A stretch of 64,000 nt of DNA from Tuberibacillus calidus DSM 17572 (GCF_000430685.1 NZ_AUMM01000010.1:33683-97682); one strand, 5' to 3'; counted from the first letter of the stretch, positions 17,416 through 24,770 are shown. Made by a program: numbers and translations. The notes: generated by a model from the sequence alone, not told the origin.

Positions 17416-18206
17416 AGTATAATTTGAAGAACCGGACGGTCATTATCACCGGGGCTTCCAGCGGCATCGGCCGTCATATGGTTCGCGAAGTATCGAAACG
17501 CGGAGCCAATACCATCATCCTCGCCCGTTCGACGGACAAACTCGCTCGCTTAAAATCGGAAATCGAAATGCAATATGATGTCAACGTCGAGCCTTTTACG
17601 CTTGATTTAGGCGACCTGCATGGCGTCAAAGAAACGTTTGAACAGATAAATCTCAATTGGCCGACCATCCATGTCCTTATCAATAACGCGGGCTTTGGCA
17701 TTTTTGATTATTTTGAGCAGGCTAAACTCGAGGATATGAAGCGGATGTTTGAGGTGAACGTGCTCGGCATGATGGCGCTAACGAGAATGATCCTTCCGAA
17801 GATGCTCCAACAGGGGGAAGGGCATATCATTAATATTGCCTCCATAGCCGGAAAACTGGCCACGCCGAAGTCATCCGTTTATTCGTCAACAAAAAGCGCC
17901 GTGCTCGGCTTTTCGAATGGCTTGCGAATGGAGCTTGCAGGAAAAGGTGTCAAAGTTACCACCGTTAATCCGGGGCCTGTCAAGACGAACTTTTTTCAGA
18001 TGGCCGATCCCGAAGGAAACTACCAAGCTAATGTCGCCCGCTGGATGATCGAGCCCGAATATGTCGCCCGCAAAGTGGTCGAGGCGATCGGCAAAAATCG
18101 CAGGGAAATCAATCTCCCTTTCTTCATGGGCGCAGGCGCTCGTTTATATCAAGTCTTTCCGACACTTGTTGAAAAAGCTTTAGGACGTTGGATTAATAAA
18201 AAGTAA
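17412..18206 (+). CDS. yqjQ: Short-chain dehydrogenase/reductase (YqjQ-like)
   Basis: 264 aa classical SDR. The cofactor motif TGASSGIGRHMV is at the N-terminus, NNAGFG in the middle, and the catalytic set is Ser in INIASIAG with YSSTKSAVLG (Tyr-x3-Lys). The C-terminal region with an amphipathic hydrophobic stretch (GAGARLYQVFPTLVEKALG) may associate with the membrane. The GTG start overlaps the yqjP stop. The next gene, another SDR, follows after 15 nt and is probably in the same operon. The substrate is unknown; DltE-like and fatty acyl-type SDRs are the nearest general class. Confidence 0.85.
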   Translation: MKYNLKNRTVIITGASSGIGRHMVREVSKRGANTIILARSTDKLARLKSEIEMQYDVNVEPFTLDLGDLHGVKETFEQINLNWPTIHVLINNAGFGIFDYFEQAKLEDMKRMFEVNVLGMMALTRMILPKMLQQGEGHIINIASIAGKLATPKSSVYSSTKSAVLGFSNGLRMELAGKGVKVTTVNPGPVKTNFFQMADPEGNYQANVARWMIEPEYVARKVVEAIGKNRREINLPFFMGAGARLYQVFPTLVEKALGRWINKK

Positions 18207-18221
18207 GACAGGTGATGCCTG

Positions 18222-18980
18222 ATGAATAAAATCGCTGTTGTCACTGGGGTCGGCCGGTTAAAAGGCATCGGCGCAGCCATCTGTCAGAAGTTGGCGGAAT
18301 CCGGATTTGACATCTTTTTTACCTATTGGGGGTTGTATGATGAAAAAATCCATCAAGAGAAAAGCGATCCGGATCAATTAAAAGCCCTTCTTCGGGAGAA
18401 AGGCGTTCGTTGCGAAAGTCTGGAATGGGATTTATCCGCTGCTGAAGCCGCCGAACAGCTTTTTGATGCCGTTCAAAACTGCTTCGGTTTCCCAAGCGTA
18501 CTGGTGAATAATGCCGCCTATTCTACTCAAACTCATTATAAAACCTTGACGGCAGAAGAATTGGACAACCATTATTATGTCAATCTAAGGGCAACGGCTT
18601 TGTTAAGCGCCACTTTTGCCCGCCGTTTTTCTGGAAAGAAAGGTGGCAGAATCATTAACCTCACATCGGGTCAATCGCTCGCACCGATGCCGGGAGAATT
18701 GGCGTATGCAGTTACGAAAGGCGGTGCCGAAGCACTCACAAAGACGCTTGCCGCTGAGGTCGCAGATAAAGGGATTACCGTTAAAGCCGTAAACCCAGGT
18801 CCAACAGATACTGGCTGGATGACGCCGGAGATTCAAAAAGCATTGATCAAACGTTTTCCGCGCGGCCGCATCGGCACACCTGAGGATGCGGCAAGGCTCA
18901 TCCGGTTTTTGGCGAGTGAAGAAGCGGAATGGATAACCGGACAAGTGATCCATTCGGAAGGCGGTTTTATAAGAGGATAA
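18222..18980 (+). CDS. SDR family oxidoreductase
   Basis: 252 aa. The N-terminal glycine motif is the variant TGVGRLKGIGAAIC, longer by two residues than the classical TGxxxGxG. NNAAYS, then Ser in NLTSGQSLAP and YAVTKGG give the catalytic Ser-Tyr-Lys set. FLASEEAEWITGQVIHSEGG is the usual C-terminal end. It resembles 3-oxoacyl-ACP reductase-like or aminoglycoside-tailoring SDRs, but the substrate is not evident. The start ATG follows AGGTGATG. It is the third gene of the yqjP-yqjQ unit and is followed by a strong terminator. Confidence 0.85.
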   Translation: MNKIAVVTGVGRLKGIGAAICQKLAESGFDIFFTYWGLYDEKIHQEKSDPDQLKALLREKGVRCESLEWDLSAAEAAEQLFDAVQNCFGFPSVLVNNAAYSTQTHYKTLTAEELDNHYYVNLRATALLSATFARRFSGKKGGRIINLTSGQSLAPMPGELAYAVTKGGAEALTKTLAAEVADKGITVKAVNPGPTDTGWMTPEIQKALIKRFPRGRIGTPEDAARLIRFLASEEAEWITGQVIHSEGGFIRG

Positions 18981-18987
18981 GAGGAAA

Positions 18988-19022
18988 AGGAGTGGGCGTC
19001 CTGCCTGCTCCTAAGTTTTTTA
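18988..19022 (+). terminator. Rho-independent terminator after the SDR gene
   Basis: AGGAGTGGGC (18988-18997) pairs with GCCTGCTCCT (19003-19012) with two wobbles and a 5-nt loop, then AAGTTTTTTA. The remaining 280 bases to the next gene hold one weak repeat-like segment near 19105-19145 and the ECF promoter. Confidence 0.8.
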
Positions 19023-19245
19023 TTTATATGTGTAAGACTTTAGATCAGCCGTATGGTCTGTGTCGAACTAGAAAAAGACCGGGCGTATACCTGGTTTCTT
19101 AAATAGGTTCACGAAGGCTTACTTGTTTTTTTTACTAGATAACAATCATAAACCTTCAACACCAATTTGAAGCACCCCATTTTGGCGACGAATGGAAATT
19201 TGGATTGAAAATATGGTTAAATAGACATAACATGACCGTTCACTT

Positions 19246-19272
19246 TGAAACTATTTCAACAAAGCTGTCGTC
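19246..19272 (+). promoter_or_regulatory. ECF sigma factor-type promoter (autoregulatory)
   Basis: TGAAAC (19246-19251) and CGTC (19269-19272) with a 17-nt spacer is the SigW/SigM-type promoter form. It lies directly upstream of the ECF sigma gene, with an expected leader of about 28 nt. Confidence 0.7.
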
Positions 19273-19305
19273 AACATAGCAGTGAACCGGAGGGAGGCCG
19301 GGGGA

Positions 19306-19854
19306 ATGGATAAAGCTCTGATCGGGACGGACGGACATCCGGATCCGGAGCTTCTCATCGAACAGCTTCTCGACGAATACGGAGAAAGTGTCAAGAAGCT
19401 AGCGTACACTTACGTAAAAGATTGGGCTTTAGCGGAAGATGTAACGCAGGAAGTTTTTCTTTCTGTCTACCATCATTTGCCTCGTTTCCGGGGAGAGTCT
19501 TCCTATAAAACGTGGATTTATAAAATTGCCATTAACAAAAGCAAAGACGCGATCAAAACGCGTTTCTTGCGTCCTAATAAACTTTTAAAAAAGTTAAAAG
19601 CATATACCGATGTTTACGATTTATCCGCCGAGGCGCGCGCTATGGATGCTATCGGCGACGTCCGATTGAGCCAAGCCGTCATGCGCTTACCCGTCAAATA
19701 TCGCGAAGTCATCATATTGTATTATTATGAAGAATTAAAGTTAGAAGAGATTCAGCAACTGACGAAGATTAATCTCTCAACGGTTAAAACCCGGTTGCGG
19801 CGGGCAAAGGCGATGCTCCGCGAATTATATGAAGAAGGTGTAACCCATGGATGA
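19306..19854 (+). CDS. ECF (extracytoplasmic function) RNA polymerase sigma factor
   Basis: 182 aa. Region 2 spans AEDVTQEVFLSVYHHLPRF with FRGESSYKTWIYKIAINKSKD (about residues 42-85). Region 4 is the helix-turn-helix segment VIILYYYEELKLEEIQQL then STVKTRLRRAKAML (about 135-175). Regions 1 and 3 are absent, as in group 4 sigma factors. ATG at 19306 follows GGAGG by eight bases. The next gene overlaps by 8 nt and encodes a one-pass membrane protein, the usual arrangement for a cognate anti-sigma factor. The promoter upstream is itself ECF-type, so positive autoregulation is likely. I cannot match it confidently to a named B. subtilis ECF factor. Confidence 0.9.
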   Translation: MDKALIGTDGHPDPELLIEQLLDEYGESVKKLAYTYVKDWALAEDVTQEVFLSVYHHLPRFRGESSYKTWIYKIAINKSKDAIKTRFLRPNKLLKKLKAYTDVYDLSAEARAMDAIGDVRLSQAVMRLPVKYREVIILYYYEELKLEEIQQLTKINLSTVKTRLRRAKAMLRELYEEGVTHG

Positions 19855-20503
19855 GAAGCTTAGGCACCTGAAAGAAAGTATGGATCGCACCATATTGCGA
19901 AACGGTGCGCTTCGTGCTGAAGAAAAACAGAATATTCTTTTTGCCATCCGAATGCGGAAAGATAGGCGCAAAAAACGATTCCGCATCGGTTTAGGCGCAG
20001 CAGCCGTTTTATGTCTATCTCTAGCCATTAGCTTATTGTGGCCTGCCCTTCATGATCTGAGCAGTCATACGAAGGTGGCTCGCGCTCCTCAAGAAAAATC
20101 ATTGTCGCCAAAAAATAAAGATCAAGCAGAAGACAAAACGGAACAGATGCGCATTTTGGATGCGAGTGACCCGCCCCAATATAACAGTGGTTTTAAGTAT
20201 GAAAAAAATGATACGCCTGTAACGCTTTTCACATATATCATTTTCAACCATTATTATTACCGAAAAACAGGTCAAACGGCAGATCCTTCCGAATTGGGAC
20301 AGGAAATCGGACGCATCAAGCGGACCGGGGTTTGGCAAGAGCTGCGGTCAGGCGATTCCAATAACATGCGACCGGGACCGATTTATGCCATTCACGGAAA
20401 AGACCCTGCCGAATATATCGCCGCCAAAGGAACGATCATGGTCGGTAGGAAAATGCGTGAGAGCTATCTCATTTTTAAAAAATACAAACCGATCAATCCG
20501 TAA
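19847..20503 (+). CDS. Putative membrane-anchored anti-sigma factor
   Basis: 218 aa. A charged N-terminal cytosolic part (about 1-46, with MRKDRRKKRFRIG) is followed by one membrane helix, LGAAAVLCLSLAISLLW (about 49-66), and an extracytoplasmic domain of about 150 residues. The topology (N-in, one span) and the 8-nt overlap with the ECF sigma gene are those of an anti-sigma factor that would be inactivated by proteolysis or ligand sensing outside the cell. I do not recognise a zinc anti-sigma motif (HxxxCxxC is absent), and the outer domain with NHYYYRKTGQTADPSELG is unfamiliar. The role is inferred from context. Confidence 0.65.
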   Translation: MDEKLRHLKESMDRTILRNGALRAEEKQNILFAIRMRKDRRKKRFRIGLGAAAVLCLSLAISLLWPALHDLSSHTKVARAPQEKSLSPKNKDQAEDKTEQMRILDASDPPQYNSGFKYEKNDTPVTLFTYIIFNHYYYRKTGQTADPSELGQEIGRIKRTGVWQELRSGDSNNMRPGPIYAIHGKDPAEYIAAKGTIMVGRKMRESYLIFKKYKPINP

Positions 20504-20512
20504 ACAGTAATC

Positions 20513-20535
20513 ACCGCCTTAAGGCGGTTTTTTTT
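20513..20535 (+). terminator. Terminator of the ECF sigma operon
   Basis: ACCGCCTT/AAGGCGGT is a perfect 16-base palindrome followed by eight T. Confidence 0.9.
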
Positions 20536-20560
20536 ATGCTGTTTCGCCAAAAATTTCCAC

Positions 20561-20590
20561 TGGATATTCGAACGGATATTCGCATATAAT
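20561..20590 (+). promoter_or_regulatory. SOS (LexA/DinR) box in the promoter of the second Y-family polymerase gene
   Basis: CGAACGGATATTCG (20569-20582) matches the Bacillus LexA operator CGAAC-N4-GTTCG at nine of ten positions. It lies between TGGATA (20561-20566) and TATAAT (20585-20590), where repressor binding would block RNA polymerase. Confidence 0.75.
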
Positions 20591-20621
20591 AAATAATAAA
20601 AAGGGAATATGTGTTCGGGTG

Positions 20622-21884
20622 ATGTGGATGATACATGTTGAGAAATTGCCGAGGCACCGCATCTTATGCATTGATATGAAGAGTTTTTTTGCGAGCTGTG
20701 CAGCCGTTGAACTCGGGCTCGATCCTTTAACGTGCTATCTTGTCGTTGTCAGCGATACCGAACGAGAAGGCAGTGTGATTCTTGCGGCCTCGCCGAAGAT
20801 GAAACAAGAATTTGGCATACGGACAGGGAACCGCTTATTCGAAGTGCCTAAAGACCCACGCATTCGCATCGTTAATGCGCGCATGTCTCACTATTTAGAC
20901 CGCTCGCTAGCCATTACCAGGCTTTTAAATCGCTTTGTTCCCTTCGAATGCATCCATCCTTATAGCATTGACGAAAGTTTTATTCAACTGGACGGCACAG
21001 AGCGGCTTTGGGGGCCGGCGAAAGAAGCGGCTGAGCGCATTCGCAGCGAAATTTATAAGCAATTCGGGCTGCCGTCAGCGGTCGGAATCGGTCCCAACAT
21101 GTTGCTGGCTAAGCTAGCCTTGGACTTGGAAGCCAAGAAGAAAGGTGTAGCGGAATGGGATTATGCGGATGTCCCTGAAAAGCTTTGGCCCGTCACGCCT
21201 TTGAGCAAAATGTGGGGCATCGCTTCCCGGCTCGAGCGGACATTAAACCACATGGGGATTCTCTCAGTGGGCCAATTGGCCCAATACGATCGGGAAATCC
21301 TTGAAAAGCGGTTCGGAGTGATGGGAACCCAACTTTATTACCACGCTTGGGGCGTCGATTTATCTAAAATCGGAGCGCCAAACATGGAAAGGCAAATCAG
21401 TTATGGTAAAGGCCAAGTGTTGCTTCGGGATTACGATGATAAGAAGGACATTCAGCATGTGCTTCTCGAAATGTGTGAGGAGGTGGCCCGGCGCGCGCGC
21501 CAAGACCGGAAAGCGGGACGGACGGTGAGCCTTGGCGTTGGTTACAGCAAAACCGATGGCGGTGGATTTTATCGATCGAAAACGATGGCGCGCTCGACAA
21601 ATGTCACAATGGAGATTTATCGCGCTTGCCTTGATCTTTTTGATACTTTTTATCGGGGGCAAACCGTTCGCAAGCTTTCGGTGACATTGTCAAACGTTAC
21701 CGATGATACGAATGTCCAACTCGAATGGTTTGACGACGGCTATGAAAAACGGCGGCGTTTGGGCTATGCGATGGACCGGATTCGCGAAAAATATGGGTCA
21801 ACGTCCTTACTTCGCGCCGTTTCTTATACTAAAGGTGGTACCGCGCGCGAACGGAGCAAGCTGCTCGGCGGGCATAAAGCTTAA
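20622..21884 (+). CDS. polY2: Y-family DNA polymerase, UvrX/PolY2 type
   Basis: 420 aa. Palm motifs are ILCIDMKSFFASCAAVELG (about residues 14-32) and YSIDESFIQLDG; the fingers and GIGPNMLLAKLALDLEAKK follow. WGIASRLERTLNHMGI is the helix-hairpin-helix region. The sequence belongs to the UvrX/YqjW (PolY2) branch rather than DinB. A canonical QLxLF clamp motif is not evident at the end; VQLEWFDDGY lies at the corresponding place and may be a variant. GTG 20619, ATG 20622 and ATG 20628 are all possible starts. An SOS box in the promoter suggests DNA-damage induction. In B. subtilis the partner yqjX (YolD-like) is adjacent; here such a gene lies 1.8 kb away on the other strand. Confidence 0.9.
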   Translation: MWMIHVEKLPRHRILCIDMKSFFASCAAVELGLDPLTCYLVVVSDTEREGSVILAASPKMKQEFGIRTGNRLFEVPKDPRIRIVNARMSHYLDRSLAITRLLNRFVPFECIHPYSIDESFIQLDGTERLWGPAKEAAERIRSEIYKQFGLPSAVGIGPNMLLAKLALDLEAKKKGVAEWDYADVPEKLWPVTPLSKMWGIASRLERTLNHMGILSVGQLAQYDREILEKRFGVMGTQLYYHAWGVDLSKIGAPNMERQISYGKGQVLLRDYDDKKDIQHVLLEMCEEVARRARQDRKAGRTVSLGVGYSKTDGGGFYRSKTMARSTNVTMEIYRACLDLFDTFYRGQTVRKLSVTLSNVTDDTNVQLEWFDDGYEKRRRLGYAMDRIREKYGSTSLLRAVSYTKGGTARERSKLLGGHKA

Positions 21885-21900
21885 GTGTTTTGGTTTTTTC

Positions 21901-21935
21901 GGGCGAAGGTCTCATAGACCGCCGCCTGTTTTTTA
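21901..21935 (+). terminator. Terminator of polY2
   Basis: GGGCG-AA-GGTCT pairs with AGACC-GC-CGCC across a 3-nt loop, followed by six T. Confidence 0.75.
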
Positions 21936-22036
21936 TATTGGTTAGAAAGGATAAAAATTTTTTCGGGCCAGCAAAAGGGCAACGAAGGCTCTACCTTGGC
22001 CTAAAAAGGCTTGGCAGAGCCAAGTTTCTTTATAGT
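21935..22036 (+). repeat. Dispersed intergenic repeat, copy R4
   Basis: Begins TATATTGGTTAGAAAGG and continues GCCAGCAAAAGGGCAACGAA. Central hairpin GGCTCTACC (21987-21995) with GGCAGAGCC (22013-22021), then AAGTTTCTTTATAG. It lies directly after the polY2 terminator, same orientation. Confidence 0.75.
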
Positions 22037-22055
22037 CGCCAACAAAGCGTTTCGC

Positions 22056-22084
22056 TTACGTTTCGGCAATTTTTATAATATAAT
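22056..22084 (+). promoter_or_regulatory. Candidate SigA promoter of the TetR operon
   Basis: TTACGT (22056-22061) and TATAAT (22079-22084), 17-nt spacer. The -35 is weak. No clear palindromic operator is visible. Confidence 0.45.
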
Positions 22085-22120
22085 GAAACTAACGAACGGT
22101 AGGTAGATGGGGTGGGCAAC

Positions 22121-22729
22121 ATGTCAACCGTCACAGACATTAAGAAAGCGGCCTTAAGCCTATTTGCACATAAAGGTTATGAAGGCACGGCGCTTTCGGA
22201 AATCGCTTGCGGCGTTGGCATTAAAAAGCCATCCCTCTATGCCCATTTTGGAAGTAAAGACGATTTATTTTTGACGGTTTTTAAAGAAGGACTAAAAGAT
22301 TACATCGCCTTTATACAAGGGGCACCGATTGCGGCCTCAATGACGGCAGAGGAAAAACTCCGCCGGATTTTATCACGGCATGGCTTATACTATAAACAGC
22401 ACACTGAGAATGCAGCATTAATCAAACGGGCCGCCTTATTTCCTCCCGGCGAGCTGGCGGAAGCGCTGCGATCGGAATGGCGGTTGACCGAGAAAGTGAT
22501 GGACCGTGACCTTGTTGCCGTTTTTGAAGAAGGCATGGCAAACGGGGAAATCCGAGCGCTTCCGATGGCTGATTTACTGTTCAGTTATCACTGTTTAATT
22601 GACGGCTTTTTCATTCAAATTTTTTACCATAAGGATCAAGACTTCGAAGCTAAAATGGGAAGTGCATGGAAAATTTTTTGGAGTGGCATTTCGGCAAGGG
22701 GGAAAGCAAATGGCGTCCATCATTGTTGA
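22121..22729 (+). CDS. TetR/AcrR family transcriptional regulator
   Basis: 202 aa. The N-terminal TetR helix-turn-helix is IKKAALSLFAHKGYEGTALS then EIACGVGIKKPSLYAHFGSKDDLF (about residues 7-50). The C-terminal ligand domain is all helical and resembles the TetR_C group around MADLLFSYHCLIDGFFIQIF. ATG at 22121 and GTG at 22112 are both possible starts. It overlaps the next gene, a small membrane protein, by 20 nt, and a second membrane protein gene follows. Local repression of this three-gene operon is a reasonable inference. Confidence 0.88.
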   Translation: MSTVTDIKKAALSLFAHKGYEGTALSEIACGVGIKKPSLYAHFGSKDDLFLTVFKEGLKDYIAFIQGAPIAASMTAEEKLRRILSRHGLYYKQHTENAALIKRAALFPPGELAEALRSEWRLTEKVMDRDLVAVFEEGMANGEIRALPMADLLFSYHCLIDGFFIQIFYHKDQDFEAKMGSAWKIFWSGISARGKANGVHHC

Positions 22730-23027
22730 GAATAAATGGCTGATTCTTGCCGGGCTTGAAGGACTGGCGTGGGCTTCCACCTTTTTCATGCTTTATGCCC
22801 GCTATCGGTTAAATTCAACATTTTGGTTTAAAATAGGCGTAATATTAACGGTGGTAACCGGTGTCATTCCACAAGTGACGCTTGGAGTCATTAATTTTTT
22901 GGCGACACGCCGTGTGGACGTGTTTACGGTCATCATTTTGCTGCTTATTATATATGGGGCAACGGTCGGAAAAAAGGATGTCAAGCGGTTGGATCGTTGG
23001 GCCAGGGAAAAATACAGCCGTTCATAA
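22710..23027 (+). CDS. Small membrane protein, unknown function
   Basis: 105 aa with three hydrophobic segments: about 9-29 (WLILAGLEGLAWASTFFML), 39-62 and 68-88 (VFTVIILLLIIYGATVG), ending in a basic cytosolic tail (KKDVKRLDRWAREKYSRS). ATG at 22710 has AAGGGGGAAAG just upstream and overlaps the tetR 3' end by 20 nt. I do not recognise a named family. Its place between a TetR regulator and a COG2426-type membrane protein suggests a regulated membrane or efflux function, but nothing more can be said. Confidence 0.7.
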   Translation: MASIIVENKWLILAGLEGLAWASTFFMLYARYRLNSTFWFKIGVILTVVTGVIPQVTLGVINFLATRRVDVFTVIILLLIIYGATVGKKDVKRLDRWAREKYSRS

Positions 23028-23073
23028 GCAGCCAATGGGTTTTTTATAAAGTGGTTTAAAGGATGGTTAATCG

Positions 23074-23634
23074 GTGAATAAATCTTTGGGAAGAGAAAAA
23101 CGTTTGCAAAAGCGCATGCGTTTATTAAGACAGAAGCGTTTCGGGATGATGATTGGATTTATCGGAACGGCGGGGCTTTTTGCGTTTGCCTTTTTAATTG
23201 GCACACTCGATAACGGTTTTCCGAAAACCCTTTCCGTTGTGCTGACCTCGATTCCGCTAGAAGTGATGATTGGTGCGGCAGCCTCTGTCCCGCTCGGCTT
23301 CGATCCGGTTGTCGGGGCGTTAGTGGCATCGTTAGGACATTTAGGGTTGGCGCCTATTATCATTACAGGGTTTAACACCCTCGTGCGCAAATGGCATTGG
23401 CTGCGTCGTAAGTTAACCAAAGCCGAAGACATCAGCAAAAAATACGGAAAATTTGGCGTCTGGATTTTGACACCGCTTGCACCTTTCATCGGCGTTTTTA
23501 TCTGCATTGCGGTCGGCATTTTGCTAAGGTTTCGCCCGGCCTTAATTATGACAAGTATTAGCCTTGGCACTTTGATCGCCGCGTTCGCCGCAACCATGGG
23601 CGGTGCGGGAATTAAAAGCCTGTTCCATTTATAG
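23074..23634 (+). CDS. COG2426-type membrane protein (small multidrug export protein family)
   Basis: 186 aa. A basic N-terminus is followed by about five hydrophobic segments. The stretch SIPLEVMIGAAASVPLGFDP then VVGALVASLGHLGLAPIIIT and KYGKFGVWILTPLAPFIG is characteristic of Pfam Sm_multidrug_ex (COG2426), a family distantly like DedA proteins in layout. The family name comes from old annotation and drug export is not established. The start is GTG after AAAGGATGG. It is 46 nt downstream of the small membrane protein and probably in the TetR operon; a terminator hairpin follows. Confidence 0.75.
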   Translation: MNKSLGREKRLQKRMRLLRQKRFGMMIGFIGTAGLFAFAFLIGTLDNGFPKTLSVVLTSIPLEVMIGAAASVPLGFDPVVGALVASLGHLGLAPIIITGFNTLVRKWHWLRRKLTKAEDISKKYGKFGVWILTPLAPFIGVFICIAVGILLRFRPALIMTSISLGTLIAAFAATMGGAGIKSLFHL

Positions 23635-23644
23635 CCTAGAAAAA

Positions 23645-23672
23645 GGGGGCTGACTCTCTCGGGTCAGCCTCT
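23645..23672. terminator. Bidirectional terminator between convergent genes
   Basis: GGGGCTGAC (23646-23654) pairs with GTCAGCCTC (23663-23671) with one wobble, in AT-rich flanks. Confidence 0.65.
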
Positions 23673-23680
23673 CATTTGTA

Positions 23681-24010
23681 TTATTCGATTTTTATGATTT
23701 GGCGAGTGGGGATGCGGTGTTTGGCTTCATCTGATCCGCGCAGCGTGATCGCTTCTTCCAGTGGATCAAGCTTTATAACGACGCCGCTAGCAACAGCCGG
23801 TCTTCCGTCTTTGATAAATGTAACGGATAGAGGGCGGTGTGTGCGCTCAGCTTCTTGTAAAATTTGGTCAAACGTTTCGCCAAGCTGTTCATCTAATTGA
23901 GGGATACCTGATTTTGGCTGTTTTTCATTGTCGCGCCATTCCCTTAATGCTTTCACATGCTCAGGCAGCATGAGTGACGCCCATTTGATTGCCCCGCGGT
24001 CAAACACCAT
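23681..24010 (-). CDS. YolD-like protein
   Basis: 109 aa, YolD-like family: DRGAIKWASLMLPEHVKALREW at the N-terminus is the signature of this family. YolD proteins are commonly encoded beside UvrX/PolY2-type polymerases (yqjX next to yqjW in B. subtilis) and are thought to act with them in the SOS response. The start follows GAGGTGA. Here it lies opposite to and 1.8 kb from polY2, so the pair has been separated by the TetR operon. A LexA-like box upstream supports shared control. Confidence 0.88.
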   Translation of the reverse strand: MVFDRGAIKWASLMLPEHVKALREWRDNEKQPKSGIPQLDEQLGETFDQILQEAERTHRPLSVTFIKDGRPAVASGVVIKLDPLEEAITLRGSDEAKHRIPTRQIIKIE

Positions 24011-24031
24011 TTTCGGTCACCTCATAAAATG

Positions 24032-24052
24032 GGAATATCTGTTCTTATTATA
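24032..24052 (-). promoter_or_regulatory. Promoter with LexA-like box for the YolD gene
   Basis: On the minus strand TATAAT (24052-24047) is followed directly by AGAACAGATATTCC (24045-24032), which keeps GAAC but has ATTC in place of GTTC in the other half-site. Weaker than the polY2 box but well placed over the expected start. Confidence 0.45.
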
Positions 24053-24149
24053 TGACTTTAGCCCTAGACTATTCAATGGAAATTTGAAGAAAATATCGTC
24101 GTACATAAAAACGACGGAGACGCAAAAAAATAGGGGCGGAGGTGATCAC

Positions 24150-24269
24150 ATGCCGCAAAGGCGTGAGGACAAAAAGCAGAACAAGGTGTTGAGCAATAAA
24201 CGGCAGGAAGAAAAACAGCCGGGATACGGGGATAAAAAGTTGGAAGGCCCGGATCGCCCGTCCACATAA
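24150..24269 (+). CDS. Small charged protein of 39 aa, unknown function
   Basis: A perfect ribosome binding site, GGAGGTGATC (24138-24147), precedes ATG, and a strong terminator follows six bases after the stop, so this is very likely a real gene. The product is hydrophilic and lysine/glutamine-rich (EDKKQNKVLSNKRQEEKQ) and ends LEGPDRPST. It has no hydrophobic segment. The composition resembles minor spore or cytosolic small proteins, but I cannot place it in a family. An inverted repeat CGTCGT/ACGACG (24097-24116) lies in its leader. It is divergent from the YolD gene. Confidence 0.75.
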   Translation: MPQRREDKKQNKVLSNKRQEEKQPGYGDKKLEGPDRPST

Positions 24270-24274
24270 AGAAA

Positions 24275-24302
24275 AAAGGAGGCACGAGCCTCCTTCTTTT
24301 AT
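24275..24302 (+). terminator. Terminator of the 39-aa gene
   Basis: AAGGAGGC/GCCTCCTT, 4-nt loop, then CTTTTAT. Confidence 0.9.
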
Positions 24303-24395
24303 ACTGGTAAGAAAGTCTATCATTTTCAAGCTAGCATAGGGCAACTAAAGTTCTGCCTAAAAGAGCTGGGCAGAGCCAAGTTTTTGTAGTGAAAA
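24299..24395 (+). repeat. Dispersed intergenic repeat, copy R5
   Basis: TTATACTGGTAAGAAAGTC at the left end, GCTAGCATAGGGCAACTAAA, central hairpin GTTCTGCC (24350-24357) with GGCAGAGC (24369-24376), then CAAGTTTTTGTAG. Directly after the terminator of the 39-aa gene, same orientation. Confidence 0.8.
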
Positions 24396-24460
24396 AATTG
24401 GCCTCATCAGTTGGCTTGTTTTTTCACGATGTGTTGTTAAAGGCATAGGGCTTGGCTTAA

Positions 24461-24770
24461 GTTCTATCAACCATTTCGGGCTAAAAATTTTTTTGAAATG
24501 GCATTTAGCTTGAATTTACTGGAAAAACGGGACTAGATCTAAGGTTATTTTGCCAATATCTGTATCCTAAAAGCCAATTTGAGAAGGACAAAGGCTCGAA
24601 ATGGTCTTTAGAGAGGTTCTATCTGCCATTTTGGGCCGGAAATTTTTTTGAAATGGCATTTAGCTTGAATTTACTGGAAAAACGAAGCTAGATCTAGGGT
24701 TATTTTGCCAATATCTGTATCCTTTTGACCATTTTGAAGTGAGAAATGGGTCATCATGGTCTTTTCATTG
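24461..24770. repeat. 155-bp tandem direct repeat, two units
   Basis: Unit 1 is 24461-24615 and unit 2 is 24616-24770. Both contain GTTCTATC-N2-CCATTT, a long identical stretch including GAAATGGCATTTAGCTTGAA and TTACTGGAAAAACG, then TTATTTTGCCAATATCTGTA and a diverged end with ATGGTCTTT. The 550-base gap between 24296 and 24846 holds R5, a hairpin GTGAAAAAA/TTTTTTCAC (about 24389-24429), these two units and a terminator; I see no gene in it. Confidence 0.85.

Noticed and set aside
18222..18980. Enoyl-ACP reductase (FabI/FabL) identity for the second SDR
   Set aside because: The extended glycine motif is somewhat like that family, but the catalytic Tyr-x3-Lys of classical SDRs is present and the context gives no fatty acid synthesis link.
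24299..24770. CRISPR-like array
   Set aside because: The repeats are two long units in tandem and a hairpin repeat, without short regular repeats and unique spacers.
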